Assembly (NCBI RefSeq): GCF_016127315.1
Contig: NZ_CP065997.1
Location: 6,448,001 to 6,512,000 of the forward strand
DNA length: 64,000 nucleotides
Direction of reading: 5' to 3'
Source: Achromobacter deleyi
Lineage (GTDB): Bacteria > Pseudomonadota > Gammaproteobacteria > Burkholderiales > Burkholderiaceae_B
The stretch's first letter is position 1. Each line of letters starts with the position of its first letter. The notes under the pieces are model-generated. The model worked only from the letters and a program-made list of their open reading frames with translations, was not told where the DNA came from and did no database searches. Shown in pieces: positions 9,336-23,920 of this stretch. A program made the translations under genes and the position numbers.

Positions 9336-10247
9336 ATGAATGCCTTGCCCGTCGCCGACGTCCGCGGCTACCTCACCGGCCTGCAGTCCCGCATCGTCGC
9401 CGCGCTGGAGGCCGCCGAGGGCGGCCCCTTCCGCAGCGACGAATGGGTCCGGCCCGAAGGCGGCGGCGGCCTGTCGCGCCTGCTCGAAGGCGGCCAGCTT
9501 TTCGAACGCGCCGGCGTGCTGTTCAGCCACGTCCGCGGCTCGAAGCTGCCGCCCTCGGCCAGCGCGCACCGGCCCGAACTGGCCGGCCGCTCCTGGGAAG
9601 CCATGGGCGTGTCGATGGTGCTGCACCCGCGCAATCCGTATGTGCCCACCACGCACATGAACGTGCGCATGTTCGTCGCCGCGGCCCGCCCCGGCCATGA
9701 CGAAGCCGACGTGTTCTGGTTCGGCGGCGGCATCGACCTGACGCCCTACTACCCCTTCGAGGAAGACGCGCGCCACTTCCACACGGTGTGCCGCGACGCG
9801 CTGGCCGGCCACGGCGCCGACTACTACCCGCGCTACAAGCGCTGGTGCGACGAGTATTTCTTCCTCAAGCACCGCAACGAGACCCGCGGCATCGGCGGCA
9901 TCTTCTTCGACGACCTGAACGCCCCCGGCTTCGACGCCTCCTTCGCGCTGACGCGCGCGGTCGGCGATGCCTTCCTCGACAGCTACCTGCCGATCGTCGA
10001 ACGCCGCCGCGACACGCCCTACGGCGAACGCGAACGCGACTTCCAGGCCTATCGCCGCGGCCGCTATGTCGAATTCAACCTGGTGTTCGACCGCGGCACG
10101 CTGTTCGGCCTGCAATCCGGCGGCCGCACCGAGTCGATCCTGCTGTCCATGCCGCCGCTGGCGCAATGGCGCTACGACTGGCAGCCGCAAGCGGGCACGC
10201 CCGAAGCCGAACTGGCCGCCTACCTGACGCCGCAGGACTGGGTGTGA
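9336..10247 (+). CDS. hemF: Oxygen-dependent coproporphyrinogen III oxidase
   Basis: Converts coproporphyrinogen III to protoporphyrinogen IX with O2 in haem synthesis. 303 residues, the usual size. Motifs include [37 protein letters not shown] and [12 protein letters not shown], covering the active-site region and the dimer interface. Only 12 bases separate it from purD, and its stop codon overlaps the GTG start of nadD (GTGA), so purD-hemF-nadD are likely cotranscribed and translationally coupled. Confidence 0.97.
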   Translation: MNALPVADVRGYLTGLQSRIVAALEAAEGGPFRSDEWVRPEGGGGLSRLLEGGQLFERAGVLFSHVRGSKLPPSASAHRPELAGRSWEAMGVSMVLHPRNPYVPTTHMNVRMFVAAARPGHDEADVFWFGGGIDLTPYYPFEEDARHFHTVCRDALAGHGADYYPRYKRWCDEYFFLKHRNETRGIGGIFFDDLNAPGFDASFALTRAVGDAFLDSYLPIVERRRDTPYGERERDFQAYRRGRYVEFNLVFDRGTLFGLQSGGRTESILLSMPPLAQWRYDWQPQAGTPEAELAAYLTPQDWV

Positions 10248-10831
10248 AGCGTATCGGGCTCCTGGGCGGCAGTTTCGACCCCGTCCATGTCGCGCACGTC
10301 GCGCTCGCCGACAACGCCTTGCGCGCGCTCGGCCTGGCCCAGGTGCAACTGATCCCGGCGGCCAACCCGTGGCAGCGCGCGGCCCTGAACGCCACCGAGG
10401 ACCAGCGCCGCGCCATGCTGGAGCTGGCCATCGCCGGCCACGGCGGCCTGGTCGTCAATCCGATCGAACTCGAGCGCGGCGGCGCCACCTACACCATCGA
10501 CACCCTGCGCGCCCTGCCCGCGGATGCTCGCTACGTCTGGCTGCTCGGCGCCGACCAGCTGGCCAATTTCTGCACCTGGCAGTCCTGGCGCGAGATCGCC
10601 AGCCTGGTCGACCTGGCGGTGGCGACGCGGCCCGGCACGCCGCTGGCGCCGCCCGCCGAACTGGCGGACTGGCTGCGCGGCCAGGGACGCCAGCTGGAAG
10701 AATTGCCGTTTGCCCCGATGCCGGTGTCTGCCTCGCAGATCCGCGAGCGCCTGGCGCGGGGCGAATCCACCGACGGCCTGCTGGCCCCTTCCGTCGCCGC
10801 CTATATTGCGGCGCACCATCTTTACCGATAA
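10244..10831 (+). CDS. nadD: Nicotinate-mononucleotide adenylyltransferase
   Basis: Makes deamido-NAD from nicotinate mononucleotide and ATP. The GTG start at 10244 overlaps the hemF stop by four bases and directly yields the family N-terminus [17 protein letters not shown], which holds the nucleotidyltransferase signature GSFDPVHxxH. Length is 195 residues. The C-terminus has [14 protein letters not shown], matching the conserved SxTxIR-type motif. The gene order nadD-rsfS-rlmH is conserved in many bacteria and supports the call. Confidence 0.95.
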   Translation: MKRIGLLGGSFDPVHVAHVALADNALRALGLAQVQLIPAANPWQRAALNATEDQRRAMLELAIAGHGGLVVNPIELERGGATYTIDTLRALPADARYVWLLGADQLANFCTWQSWREIASLVDLAVATRPGTPLAPPAELADWLRGQGRQLEELPFAPMPVSASQIRERLARGESTDGLLAPSVAAYIAAHHLYR

Positions 10832-10903
10832 ACCCATCCCGCCCGGGCGCGCAGCGCCACGGAACCGGCACCCGCCGTCCGTGAGCGGGTTATATTTGCA
10901 GCT

Positions 10904-11308
10904 ATGGATATTCAGAAACTCCAACGCGCCGTCATCGACGCCCTCGAAGACGTCAAGGCGCAAGACATCAAGGTCTTCAACACCACGCATCTGACCAGCC
11001 TGTTCGATCGCGTCGTGATTGCAAGTGCCACCTCCAACCGCCAGACGCGGGCGCTGGCCGCCAGCGTGGCCGACCGCGGCCGCGCGCTCGACCTCTCCGG
11101 CATCACGATCGAAGGCGAGGACACCGGCGAATGGGTCGTCGTCGACCTGGGCGATGTCGTGGTCCACATCATGCAGCCCGCCATCCGCCAGTACTACAAC
11201 CTGGAAGAGATCTGGGGCGGCAAGCCGGTGCGCGTCAAACTGCTGCCCGAATCGACCCGGGTCGCGCCGATCGCCAGCGACAGCGCCTACGACAGCACCG
11301 ACGACTAA
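10904..11308 (+). CDS. rsfS: Ribosome silencing factor RsfS
   Basis: Binds ribosomal protein uL14 and blocks subunit joining, lowering translation in starvation. 134 residues; the conserved core includes [27 protein letters not shown] in two adjoining blocks, [14 protein letters not shown] and [10 protein letters not shown] -10-like TATATT lies about 15 bases before the ATG, so it may have its own promoter in the 72-base gap after nadD. The C-terminal tail is short and polar. Confidence 0.95.
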   Translation: MDIQKLQRAVIDALEDVKAQDIKVFNTTHLTSLFDRVVIASATSNRQTRALAASVADRGRALDLSGITIEGEDTGEWVVVDLGDVVVHIMQPAIRQYYNLEEIWGGKPVRVKLLPESTRVAPIASDSAYDSTDD

Positions 11309-11316
11309 GGCGTGTC

Positions 11317-11787
11317 GTGAAGCTGATCGTCGCCGCCGTGGGCACCCGCATGCCGGACTGGGTGCAGACCGCCTGGGACGACTACGCCAAGCGCCTGCCG
11401 CCCGACTGCGCGCTGGAACTGCGCGAGATCAAGCCCGAACCCCGCACCACCGGCAAGACGCCGGCCCAGATGATGGCCGCCGAGGCCAAGCGCATCGAGG
11501 CCGCCCTGCCGGCCGGCGCGCTGCGCCTGGCGCTGGACGAACGCGGCCGCGACCTCACCACCATGGCGTTGTCGCAGAAGCTCGAACAATGGCGCGCGGG
11601 CGGCCAGGACGTCGCCTTCCTGGTCGGCGGCCCGGACGGCCTGGATGCCGACCTCAAGGCATCGTGCAGCGGCCAGTTGCGGCTGTCGTCGCTGACGCTG
11701 CCGCACCCCATGGTGCGCGTGGTGCTGGCCGAACAGCTCTACCGCGCCTGGGCCATCATGACCAACCATCCCTATCACCGCGCCTGA
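11317..11787 (+). CDS. rlmH: 23S rRNA (pseudouridine1915-N3)-methyltransferase
   Basis: SPOUT-family enzyme that methylates pseudouridine 1915 of 23S rRNA on the assembled ribosome. The start is GTG at 11317, giving 156 residues, the normal size (155 in E. coli); a longer open frame upstream is only a read-through of rsfS sequence. Motifs: [15 protein letters not shown] at the N-terminus, [20 protein letters not shown] and the knot region [20 protein letters not shown] with ITNHPYHR-like end (MTNHPYHRA). It follows rsfS by eight bases. Confidence 0.96.
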   Translation: MKLIVAAVGTRMPDWVQTAWDDYAKRLPPDCALELREIKPEPRTTGKTPAQMMAAEAKRIEAALPAGALRLALDERGRDLTTMALSQKLEQWRAGGQDVAFLVGGPDGLDADLKASCSGQLRLSSLTLPHPMVRVVLAEQLYRAWAIMTNHPYHRA

Positions 11788-11836
11788 GGCATGACGCCCG
11801 GCGCCAGCCTGGTGCGCCCGCCGCGCGCCGCCTCCC

Positions 11837-12451
11837 ATGACTGACGCCTCCTCTCCCGCACGCCTCTACCTCGCCTCCGCCAGTCCCCGCCGGCGCGAAC
11901 TGCTGACGCAGATCGGCCTGGCGCACGAGGTGCTGCGCGTTCCCGCCCCACCCGGCGAAGACGAACCGCAACACCCCGGCGAAAGCGCCGCCGACTACGT
12001 CCAGCGCACCGCGCGCGACAAGGCCGAGCGCGGCCGCGACTGGCTGCGCGGGCAAGCCCTGCCCGTCCTGCCGCTGCTGGCCGCCGACACCACCGTCATC
12101 CTCGACGGCCAGGTGCTGGGCAAGCCCGCCGATCGCGACGACGCCATCCGCATCCTGCAGGCGCTGTCGGGCCAGACGCACCAGGTCCACACCGCCGTCG
12201 CGCTGTGGACGGGCGATCGCCTGCTGGAAGCGGTCTCGATCACCCACGTGCGGATGCGTCCGCTCGAACTCGACGAGATCGCGCGCTACTGCGACAGCGG
12301 CGAGCCTTACGGCAAGGCCGGCGCCTATGGCATCCAGGGCCTGGCCGGCACCTTCGTCGCGAACATCGATGGCAGCTACACCGGCGTCATGGGCCTGCCC
12401 CTGTTCGAGACCGCCAACCTGTTGCGGGCCGCGGGCATCGCGATTCCCTGA
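11837..12451 (+). CDS. maf: Maf-family nucleoside triphosphate pyrophosphatase (YhdE type)
   Basis: Hydrolyses dTTP/UTP or modified nucleotides to monophosphates. 204 residues. It starts with LYLASASPRRRELLTQIGL, then AADTTVILDGQVLGKP holding the catalytic Asp, and a Q-T-H-x-V-H-T loop (GQTHQVHTAV), the pattern of the YhdE rather than YceF branch. It closes the nadD-rsfS-rlmH run. In many proteobacteria, including E. coli, the next gene is rng; here a strong terminator and the dct genes follow, with rng about 11.8 kb away. Confidence 0.94.
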   Translation: MTDASSPARLYLASASPRRRELLTQIGLAHEVLRVPAPPGEDEPQHPGESAADYVQRTARDKAERGRDWLRGQALPVLPLLAADTTVILDGQVLGKPADRDDAIRILQALSGQTHQVHTAVALWTGDRLLEAVSITHVRMRPLELDEIARYCDSGEPYGKAGAYGIQGLAGTFVANIDGSYTGVMGLPLFETANLLRAAGIAIP

Positions 12452-12468
12452 TTCCGCGCGACTCCATG

Positions 12469-12505
12469 AAAAAAGCCCCCGGGCCTTGCGGTCCGGGGGC
12501 TTTTT
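12469..12505. terminator. Bidirectional terminator between maf and dctA
   Basis: A stem GCCCCCGG...CCGGGGGC framed by a run of A on one side and a run of T on the other, so it works in both directions. It separates the convergent maf and dctA genes. Confidence 0.93.
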
Positions 12506-12526
12506 GCCGTGTTCAGGAGGCGTCGA

Positions 12527-13861
12527 TCAGCTCTGCGACGTCGACACCCGCGCCATCGCCTGCGGCTGCGCGGCCGGGGCCTCGCCTTCCAGCGCGGCAT
12601 GCAGCTGGTCCTTGTCCAGTTCGCCTTCCCAGCGCGCCACCACCACGGCGGCCGTGGCGTTGCCGACCAGGTTGGTCAGCGCGCGGCATTCGGACATGAA
12701 GCGGTCCACGCCCAGGATCAGCGCCATGCCGGCCACCGGCACCGTCGGCACCACCGACAGCGTGGCCGCCAGCGTGATGAAGCCGGCGCCCGTCACGCCC
12801 GCGGCGCCCTTGGAGCTCAGCATCGCCACCAGCAGCAGCAGGATCTGGTCGCCCAGCGACAGCGGAATGTCGCAGGCCTGGGCGATGAACAGCGCCGCCA
12901 TCGTCATGTAGATGTTGGTGCCGTCCAGGTTGAACGAATAACCGGTGGGCACCACCAGGCCGACGACCGACTTCGAGCAGCCGGCGCGTTCCATCTTCTG
13001 CATCAGCGTCGGCAGCGCCGCTTCCGACGAGCTCGTGCCCAGCACCAGCAGCAGTTCTTCGCGGATGTAGCGCACCAGCTTCAGGATCGAGAAGCCGTTG
13101 TAGCGCGCCACCAGGCCCAGCACCACCACCACGAACAGCACCGCGGTGGCGTAGAACGTGCCCACCAGCATCGCCAGATTGATGATCGACTTGATGCCGT
13201 ACTTGCCGATGGTGAACGCCATGGCGCCGAAGGCGCCGATGGGCGCGGCCTTCATCAGGATGGCGACCAGCTTGAAGATGGGCTGGGCCAGCGCCGTCAG
13301 GAAGTCCAGCACCGGCTTGCCGCGCTCGCCGACCTGCGCCAGCGCGATGCCGAACAGCACGGCCACGAACAGCACCTGCAGGATGTCGCCGCCGACGAAC
13401 GGACTGAAGATCGTGGTGGGGATGACGTTCAGCAGGAAGCCGGTGATGGTCGAGTCATGCGCCTTGGCGACATAGCCCGACACCGCCTTCTGGTCCAGCG
13501 TGGCCGGATTGATGTGCATGCCGGCGCCCGGCTGCACGATGTGGCTCACCACCATGCCCACGATCAGGGCCAGGGTCGAGAACACCAGGAAGTACAGCAT
13601 GGCCTTGCCCGCCACGCGACCGACCTTCTTCAGGTCGCTCATGGCCGCGATACCGGTCGCCACCGTCAGGAAGATCACCGGGGCGATGATCATCTTCACC
13701 AGCTTGATGAAGCCGTCACCCAGGGGTTGCATGGCCTGGCCGAGGTCGGGCTTGAAATAGCCCAGCAGAATGCCGATCACAATCGCGAAAAGCACCTGCA
13801 CGTACAGGATTTGATAGAACTTGAGCTTGCGCGCAGGCGCGCTTTGATCTACTTCGATCAT
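12527..13861 (-). CDS. dctA: C4-dicarboxylate:cation symporter
   Basis: Imports succinate, fumarate and malate across the inner membrane. 444 residues, typical for DctA of the DAACS (glutamate transporter) family. Family motifs: [17 protein letters not shown], the serine-rich loop [34 protein letters not shown] and the C-terminal substrate site with [11 protein letters not shown]. About ten hydrophobic segments are visible. It is divergent from dctBD. The gap between them carries a sigma-54 promoter reading into dctA and a DctD-like palindrome, so induction by C4-dicarboxylates through DctB/DctD is well supported. Confidence 0.96.
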   Translation of the reverse strand: MIEVDQSAPARKLKFYQILYVQVLFAIVIGILLGYFKPDLGQAMQPLGDGFIKLVKMIIAPVIFLTVATGIAAMSDLKKVGRVAGKAMLYFLVFSTLALIVGMVVSHIVQPGAGMHINPATLDQKAVSGYVAKAHDSTITGFLLNVIPTTIFSPFVGGDILQVLFVAVLFGIALAQVGERGKPVLDFLTALAQPIFKLVAILMKAAPIGAFGAMAFTIGKYGIKSIINLAMLVGTFYATAVLFVVVVLGLVARYNGFSILKLVRYIREELLLVLGTSSSEAALPTLMQKMERAGCSKSVVGLVVPTGYSFNLDGTNIYMTMAALFIAQACDIPLSLGDQILLLLVAMLSSKGAAGVTGAGFITLAATLSVVPTVPVAGMALILGVDRFMSECRALTNLVGNATAAVVVARWEGELDKDQLHAALEGEAPAAQPQAMARVSTSQS

Positions 13862-14004
13862 CGGGATTTGTCCCCACCAGGGGCCCCAGGCTCCATGCGA
13901 CGATGCGCAGCGGGTAGCGGGGCGTTATCTCTTTTAAAGCCTTGCGTATCTCCGCAGGCCGATTTCACCCGGTAAGCGATATCGCCGGGCTTGCCCAGCT
14001 ATAC

Positions 14005-14019
14005 GCAAATGCCGTGCCA
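14005..14019 (-). promoter_or_regulatory. Sigma-54 (-24/-12) promoter of dctA
   Basis: On the minus strand the bases read TGGCACGGCATTTGC, matching the sigma-54 consensus TGGCAC-N5-TTGC exactly, with GG and GC at the required spacing. It lies about 145 bases before the dctA start. Confidence 0.9.
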
Positions 14020-14133
14020 ACCCGCCGTCGATCGTTCCCTGAATTCAAGCCCTTGATTCAGCTACGATTTTTCAGGTGAACCCAGGACGTTGCCGAAAAG
14101 AACGGCGAAATATCACACAGAACTCAGCTAGAA

Positions 14134-14151
14134 TGTGCGAAAAACCGCACA
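14134..14151. promoter_or_regulatory. Upstream activating palindrome, likely DctD site
   Basis: TGTGCG-AAAAAC-CGCACA is a perfect six-base inverted repeat resembling DctD sites known from rhizobial dctA promoters. It lies about 120 bases upstream of the -24 element and ends just before the dctB start. A weaker related inverted repeat (GCCG-N7-CGGC) sits near 14092-14106 and may be a second site. Confidence 0.75.
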
Positions 14152-14156
14152 ACATT

Positions 14157-16109
14157 ATGTCCACTCGCCCTTCCTCCCAGGCGGCGCCCGCGCCGGCGCC
14201 TGTCCAAGCGGATGCCGCCGCGCCCCGGCGCCGTCCGGCGTGGCCGTGGGCCCTGCTGATCCTGGCGGCCGTGGCGGTGGTGTTCGGCATCTTGCATGCC
14301 GCCAGCGAATGGGCGCGCGACGGCGCCCTCAAGGAAGCCTATCTGCAGGCTCGCAGCGCCGGCCAGATCAACGCCGCCCTGCTGCGCAACAACCTGGATA
14401 AATTCCGCGCGCTGCCCTTCGTCCTGACCCGCGACGTCGACCTGCGCGCCACGCTGCAGAATCCCACGGCGGCGCAGATCGAATCGCTCGACGATAAACT
14501 CGACACTCTGAGCCGCGGCGTGGGCGCCTCGGCCATCTACGTCCTGGACCAGACCGGCTACGCCATCGCCGCCAGCAACTGGCGCGAACCCGCCACCTTC
14601 GTCGGCGTCGACTACCAGTTCCGGCCGTACTTCCGCGGCGCCGTGGCGCACGGGTCGGCCGAGCATTTCGCGCTTGGCACCATCAGCCACGAAGCCGGCC
14701 TGTACCTGTCGCGACGGGTCGACGACACCAACGGCGTGATGCTGGGCGTCGTGGTGCTGAAGGTCGATTTCCGCGACCTGGAAGCCGACTGGCGCCAGTC
14801 GAACGCGCCCATCTTCGTCACCGACGAGCATGGCGTGGTGCTGCTGGGCAGCGTGCCCGACTGGCGCTTCCGCGTGCTCAAGCCACTGGCGCCCGACCTG
14901 GCCCAGACCCTGCGCACCAGCCTGCAGTTCGGCGACGCCATGTTCCAGCCGCTGCCGTTGCAGCCCACCCCGAGAACCGTCAGCGGCGGCCAGCTGCTGA
15001 GATCCGGCGACGCCCTGCCGCAGATCCCGGCCGGCGCGCCGCTGCTGCACACCACCCTGCCCATCGTCGAATCGCCGGGCTGGACGCTGCACCTGCTGTC
15101 GCCCGTGCAATCGGCGCTGAACCGCGCCACCGCCAACGCGCAATTGGGCGCGCTGCTGGCCCAGGGCGTGCTGTCCGCCGTCATCGGCATCCTGCTCTAC
15201 CGCCGCCATCGCAGCCGCGAAGGCGCCGCCCAGCAGATGGTGGTGCGGCAGCAGCTGGCCGCCCAGGTCGAAGAGCGCACAGCACAACTGCGCGAGGTCA
15301 ACCAGCAACTGCTGGCGCAGATGGACGAACGCCAGCGCACCGAGGCGCGCCTGCACACCATGCAGGACGAGCTGGTACAGGCAAGCAAGCTGGCGCTGCT
15401 GGGCCAGGTCGCCGCCGGCGTCGCGCACGAAATCAACCAGCCGGTGGCGGCGATCCGCGCCTATGCCGACAACGCCGCTGAATTCCTGCGCCGCCAGGAC
15501 CCGGCCTCCGTCGAGGAAAACCTGGGCACCATCGCCTCGCTCACCGACCGCATCGGCCATATCACGGGCGAGCTGCGCGCGTTCTCGCGCAAGGCAGGCG
15601 CCTCGGTCGGCCCCACCAGCCTGAAGGAAGCGCTGGACGGCGCGCTGCTGCTGGTCGGCCCCCGCGCCCGGCGCCAGCGCGTGGTGCTGCAACGCCCGCC
15701 GGTGGAACAGGACTACCTGGTGCAGGCCAACCGCATCCGCCTCGAGCAGGTGCTGGTGAACCTGCTGCAGAACGGCATGGATGCGCTCGAGGACCAGGCC
15801 GACGGCCGCATCATCATCGCGCTGCAGGACATGGGCGCCTCGGTGCAATTGTTCGTCAACGACAACGGCCCGGGCCTGTCGCCCGAAGCCAGCGCCCACC
15901 TGTTCACGCCGTTCCACACCACCAAGGCCGAAGGCCTGGGGTTGGGCCTGGTGATCTCCCGCGACATCGTCGCCGAATTCGGCGGCGACCTGCGCGCCGC
16001 CCATCCCGGCGACGCCATCTTTCCCGCGCCCCACGGCCCCGGCCGCGGCGCGATGTTCACCCTGACGCTGCGCAAGTCGCCGCCTTCGATCCATGACCCG
16101 CGTACCTGA
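14157..16109 (+). CDS. dctB: C4-dicarboxylate sensor histidine kinase DctB
   Basis: Membrane sensor that phosphorylates DctD in response to C4-dicarboxylates. With ATG 14157 it has 650 residues; an open frame from GTG 14076 adds 27 residues without a signal and overlaps the regulatory palindrome. Architecture: Pro/Ala-rich N-terminus, TM1 at about 31-48, a large periplasmic double-PDC sensor domain, TM2 near 335-352, a coiled coil of the [14 protein letters not shown] type, the phosphoacceptor box with His424 in [16 protein letters not shown], then the ATPase N, G1 and G2 boxes ([26 protein letters not shown]). The HEINQP box is typical of DctB/FixL-like kinases. dctD overlaps its 3' end by 17 bases. 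Confidence 0.94.
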   Translation: MSTRPSSQAAPAPAPVQADAAAPRRRPAWPWALLILAAVAVVFGILHAASEWARDGALKEAYLQARSAGQINAALLRNNLDKFRALPFVLTRDVDLRATLQNPTAAQIESLDDKLDTLSRGVGASAIYVLDQTGYAIAASNWREPATFVGVDYQFRPYFRGAVAHGSAEHFALGTISHEAGLYLSRRVDDTNGVMLGVVVLKVDFRDLEADWRQSNAPIFVTDEHGVVLLGSVPDWRFRVLKPLAPDLAQTLRTSLQFGDAMFQPLPLQPTPRTVSGGQLLRSGDALPQIPAGAPLLHTTLPIVESPGWTLHLLSPVQSALNRATANAQLGALLAQGVLSAVIGILLYRRHRSREGAAQQMVVRQQLAAQVEERTAQLREVNQQLLAQMDERQRTEARLHTMQDELVQASKLALLGQVAAGVAHEINQPVAAIRAYADNAAEFLRRQDPASVEENLGTIASLTDRIGHITGELRAFSRKAGASVGPTSLKEALDGALLLVGPRARRQRVVLQRPPVEQDYLVQANRIRLEQVLVNLLQNGMDALEDQADGRIIIALQDMGASVQLFVNDNGPGLSPEASAHLFTPFHTTKAEGLGLGLVISRDIVAEFGGDLRAAHPGDAIFPAPHGPGRGAMFTLTLRKSPPSIHDPRT

Positions 16110-17541
16110 CACCGACCACTCCCAGCCCGCGCAGCCAGGCGCCATGCCTGGAGCCGCCTTGCTGGAAGATCCCCGCGCCAGGCCGGCCATGCCCCGCGTC
16201 GCCTTCATCGACGACGACGAGGAACTGCGCCGCGCCAACGTGCAGACGCTCAAGCTGCACGGCATCGCGGTCGAAGCCCACGCCAGCGCGCGCGCCGCGC
16301 TCGCCACGATCAGTCGCGATTTCGACGGCGTGGTGGTCACCGATATCCGCATGCCCGACATCGACGGGCTGCAGCTGTTCCAGCGCCTGCAGGCCATCGA
16401 TCCGGAGATCCCCGTCATCCTCATCACCGGCCATGGCGACATCGCCATGGCCGTGCAATGCATGCGCGACGGCGCCTATGATTTCCTGGCCAAGCCCTAT
16501 CCGCCCGATCGCCTGGTCACCGCCGTCACCCATGCCGCCGAAAAGCGTCACCTGGTGCTCGAGAACCGCCGCCTGCGCGAGGCGGCGTTCGCGGTCGAAG
16601 CCGACGAAGTGCCCTTCATCGGCACTGCCCCGGCCATGCAGCGCATCAAGCAGACGCTGCGCCACATCGCCGACGCCGACGTCGACGTGCTGGTGGAAGG
16701 TGAAACCGGCACTGGCAAGGAAGTGGTCGCCACCGCCCTGCACCGCCTGAGCCGCCGGCGCCATCGCGCGCTGGTCGCGATCAACTGTGGCGCACTGCCG
16801 GAAAGCGTGATCGAAAGCGAACTGTTCGGCCACGAGGCTGGCGCCTTCACCGGCGCGCAGAAACGGCGCATCGGCCGCATCGAGCACGCCAGCGGCGGCA
16901 CCCTGTTCCTGGACGAAATCGAGAGCATGCCGCTGGCGGTGCAGGTCAAGCTGCTGCGCGTGCTTGAATCGCGCCAGATCACTCCGCTGGGCAGCAACGA
17001 AGTCCGCAGCCTGGACCTGCGCGTCGTCGCGGCCACCAAGGAAGACCTGGGCAGCCCCGCCATCCGCGCCAAATTCCGCGAAGACCTGTTCTACCGCCTG
17101 AATGTGGTCACCATCCGCATTCCACCGCTGCGCGAACGCCGCGAAGACATCCCGCTGCTGCTGGCCCACTACCTGGGCCACGCCTCGCGCCGCTTCCAGC
17201 GCGACATCCCCGACATGCCCGCGGACATCAAGCGTCACCTGTTGACGCACGACTGGCCCGGCAATGTGCGAGAACTCGCACACTTCGCTGAACGCTTCGT
17301 CCTGGGCGTGCTAAACGCACCCATCGCCACGGCGCCCGAACCCGCTGCCAGCACCGGCACCCTGCCGGAAAAGATCGAGCGTTTCGAAGCCCAGCTCATC
17401 CGCGAAGCGCTCGCCGCCCACCAGGGCGACGTCCGCTCAACCCTGGAAGCGCTGGGCATCCCACGCAAGACCTTCTACGACAAGCTGCAACGCCACGGCA
17501 TTGACCGCCAGGACTACACCGGGACGGCGCCGCTGGGCTGA
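16093..17541 (+). CDS. dctD: Sigma-54-dependent response regulator DctD
   Basis: NtrC-family activator of the dctA sigma-54 promoter. 482 residues: an N-terminal receiver domain with phospho-acceptor Asp84 in [12 protein letters not shown] and acidic pocket IDDDEE, an AAA+ domain with Walker A GETGTGKE, the sigma-54 contact loop GAFTGA, Walker B TLFLDEIE, and a Fis-type C-terminal helix-turn-helix ([18 protein letters not shown]). About 32 residues precede the receiver; ATG 16189 is an alternative start that begins exactly at the receiver. Overlap with dctB implies coupled expression of the pair. Confidence 0.95.
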   Translation: MTRVPDTDHSQPAQPGAMPGAALLEDPRARPAMPRVAFIDDDEELRRANVQTLKLHGIAVEAHASARAALATISRDFDGVVVTDIRMPDIDGLQLFQRLQAIDPEIPVILITGHGDIAMAVQCMRDGAYDFLAKPYPPDRLVTAVTHAAEKRHLVLENRRLREAAFAVEADEVPFIGTAPAMQRIKQTLRHIADADVDVLVEGETGTGKEVVATALHRLSRRRHRALVAINCGALPESVIESELFGHEAGAFTGAQKRRIGRIEHASGGTLFLDEIESMPLAVQVKLLRVLESRQITPLGSNEVRSLDLRVVAATKEDLGSPAIRAKFREDLFYRLNVVTIRIPPLRERREDIPLLLAHYLGHASRRFQRDIPDMPADIKRHLLTHDWPGNVRELAHFAERFVLGVLNAPIATAPEPAASTGTLPEKIERFEAQLIREALAAHQGDVRSTLEALGIPRKTFYDKLQRHGIDRQDYTGTAPLG

Positions 17542-17583
17542 AGTGGGCATAGGCATCGACGCCTGTCAGCAGCCCAACAAAGC

Positions 17584-17622
17584 AAAAACCCCCGTGCGGC
17601 GCCAGCCGCACGGGGGTTTCTT
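17584..17622 (+). terminator. Terminator after dctBD
   Basis: A 13-bp stem, ACCCCCGTGCGGC with its complement, preceded by A5 and followed by TTTCTTTT. Confidence 0.9.
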
Positions 17623-17652
17623 TTCAAGCGCCAGTTTTACGCGCACAAAAGA

Positions 17653-17685
17653 CAAAACCCCACAGGCGGAGCCTATGGGGTTTTG
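17653..17685 (-). terminator. Terminator of the rRNA operon
   Basis: On the minus strand CAAAACCCCATAGGC and its complement form a long stem followed by TTTTG and TCTTTT. It starts about 12 bases after the end of 5S rRNA. The A/T flanks make it usable in both directions. Confidence 0.85.
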
Positions 17686-17696
17686 CGGAATAAAAG

Positions 17697-17809
17697 CCTG
17701 ACGATGACCTACTTTCACAGACGTCCGTCCACTATCATCGGCGCAAAGGCGTTTCACTGTCCTGTTCGGGATGGGAAGGAGTGGTACCACCTTGCTATGG
17801 TCGTCAGGC
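17697..17809 (-). rRNA. rrf: 5S ribosomal RNA
   Basis: About 113 bases reading GCCTGACGACCATAGC at the 5' end, with conserved GGTACCACTCC and CCGAACAG segments, and a 3' end complementary to the 5' end. It is the last gene of the rrn operon. Ends are placed from the terminal stem, uncertain by a few bases. Confidence 0.96.
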
Positions 17810-18011
17810 GTAACTGGTTGAGAGATTGTCCTTTGGGGGACAACCGCTCCAATCTTGGAAGAAGCGCAACGTGTGGGGATCAGAGGCTAAGCTCGATGAT
17901 CCCGCACAGTGGGTGTAATTGGTGTTGGCTGGCTGCTGACGGGGCAGCCAGATTTTGTATTGAACGACACTTGGAACGCTATACCACCAGGTCATAACCA
18001 TCAGTGTTATA

Positions 18012-20891
<2,880 letters not shown>

Positions 20892-21079
20892 CCTATAACG
20901 CTGTAGGCTATAGGACCTGAGTATTAGCGTTTGTGCCGTTCATAAGTTTCAAAGCAGTCTGAGGTTATTCACCCCAGTCTTGAGAACTTGGAACAAAATT
21001 AATGCAATCACAACCCGTACTTATCTTCATCAGCTTGCGCCGAGTACTTGATAAGTACATTTCGTTGTGCTTCTTCCAG

Positions 21080-21093
21080 ATTGTTAAAGAACG
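21080..21093 (-). promoter_or_regulatory. boxA-like antitermination element in the 16S-23S spacer
   Basis: CGTTCTTTAACAAT on the minus strand closely matches the rrn boxA consensus TGCTCTTTAACA. It lies between tRNA-Ala and 23S rRNA, where the second boxA of rrn operons is usual. Confidence 0.8.
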
Positions 21094-21196
21094 AATATAG
21101 CTGTCAGGTAAAACCTAACTCATAAGACCGGGCAGAAATTATCTACACGACGCTATGAGTTAGCCTCTACATCACCACCAGGTGATCTTAAAGTCT

Positions 21197-21272
21197 TGGT
21201 GGAGGTGAACGGGATCGAACCGATGACATCCTGCTTGCAAAGCAGGCGCTCTCCCAGCTGAGCTACACCCCC
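21197..21272 (-). tRNA. tRNA-Ala (anticodon TGC)
   Basis: 76 bases with encoded CCA. Acceptor stem GGGGGTG pairs with CACCTCC; D arm AGCTCAGCTGGGAGAGC; anticodon loop TTTGCAA; T loop GTTCGATCC. It is in the rrn spacer after tRNA-Ile. Confidence 0.98.
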
Positions 21273-21303
21273 ATATTCACGGTATCAACTACCTGCGAAT
21301 ACT

Positions 21304-21380
21304 TGGTGGGTCTGGTTGGATTCGAACCAACGACCCCCGCCTTATCAAGACGGTGCTCTAACCGACTGAGCTACAGACCC
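21304..21380 (-). tRNA. tRNA-Ile (anticodon GAT)
   Basis: 77 bases with encoded CCA. Acceptor GGGTCTG pairs with CAGACCC; anticodon loop TTGATAA; T loop GTTCGAATC. It is the first tRNA in the 16S-23S spacer. Confidence 0.98.
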
Positions 21381-21512
21381 AAAACCTTCTCGGATCAGTA
21401 GTCAGGAGTCATGGACACAGGGAGGAATCCCTCTACCCAAGCCCACAACCGATCCCAGCTATATATCAAACAACCGATAAGAGTGGACGCTTAACACGAG
21501 CACTAAGCTCTG

Positions 21513-23041
<1,529 letters not shown>

Positions 23042-23232
23042 TAATCTCTGTATTTGTTTCGTATTTCTTAGTTCCGAAGAACCGAGTCATACGTCGCTAC
23101 TCAAAGGAAGTGAGGTATGTTCTTAAACTTGACGTCTAAGGTACTTCACTTCTAGTGAGCACTTGATTTCATTGTGCTTGTGACCGAAGTCACTATGCAC
23201 TCGCATCAAGCGCCCACACTTATCGGTTGTTT

Positions 23233-23247
23233 AATTGTTAAAGAGCG
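23233..23247 (-). promoter_or_regulatory. boxA-like antitermination element in the rrn leader
   Basis: CGCTCTTTAACAATT on the minus strand, about 190 bases before 16S rRNA, matches the boxA consensus. It allows NusB/NusE-dependent antitermination of rRNA transcription. Confidence 0.85.
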
Positions 23248-23341
23248 GTACTGCTAAATTCTGCACTACTTACTGCATCTTCTGCTTTCTTCGGCGATTT
23301 CGCTTTCGCGTCGATCGCTGTGTCAGCAGCAGAGAAACGAG

Positions 23342-23370
23342 ATTATGAAGAAGTTTTTATCGTTTGTCAA
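23342..23370 (-). promoter_or_regulatory. Main promoter of the rRNA operon
   Basis: A perfect -35 TTGACA (23365-23370) and -10 CATAAT (23342-23347) spaced by 17 bases on the minus strand, about 300 bases before 16S rRNA. The AT-rich spacer and position fit an rrn promoter. Confidence 0.85.
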
Positions 23371-23469
23371 GTCAGCGTCGTTTGATTCACTTCGCTTTCT
23401 TGCCTACGACCTCTTCAGGTCTCACCAGGCTCGCACCCGGCTTTCTCTTTAGCAGCTATCGAAATATCA

Positions 23470-23571
23470 GGGTTAACCCTAAGTTTTCGGTAACTGCCAA
23501 GCCTGAAACTATAACACAACTTTTGCAGATCATGCAACCGGCTTTTGCCTAATTTGCATCCTATCTTGCAA
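23470..23571 (-). repeat. 102-bp promoter-like repeat, copy A
   Basis: Aligned without gaps to copy B at 23676-23777, with roughly three quarters of positions identical. On the minus strand it holds TTGCAT (23532-23537), 18 bases, then TATAGT (23508-23513), a plausible sigma-70 promoter reading toward the rrn operon. Shared words include GGCAAAAGCC-like and TGCAAAA segments. Confidence 0.75.
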
Positions 23572-23675
23572 CCCTGCCGCACCGGTGAATCACTTCACTT
23601 TCACAGCAGCTCCGGATCACTCCAGAGGTTGGTTACCGCCCAGTCAGCTTGCAACGCCTTTCAGACCACCCTACC

Positions 23676-23777
23676 GGGTAAACCCTGATTTGCCGTCACC
23701 AGCCAAGCCCAAGACTATAGCACAATTTTTGCAGGTTATGCAACTGGCTTCTGCCTGATTTGCACCACCTCTTGCAA
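23676..23777 (-). repeat. 102-bp promoter-like repeat, copy B
   Basis: Same length as copy A and 206 bases upstream of it on the rrn strand. It keeps TTGCAT (23738-23743), the 18-base spacing and TATAGT (23714-23719). Conservation of the promoter parts suggests selection, but that is inference. Confidence 0.75.
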
Positions 23778-23920
23778 AATTCGCTGACTGCCGGTTCGAG
23801 AGAATCATTGCTGACCCACCGCCTTGCTGCCCTGCGGCAGATCCGTTCGCCGTAGCGTTCAGATCCGTTGCACTTGCCTGGCCTCGCTGCTCAAAACTGC
23901 TTGAACTGCGAAGGAGCGAG

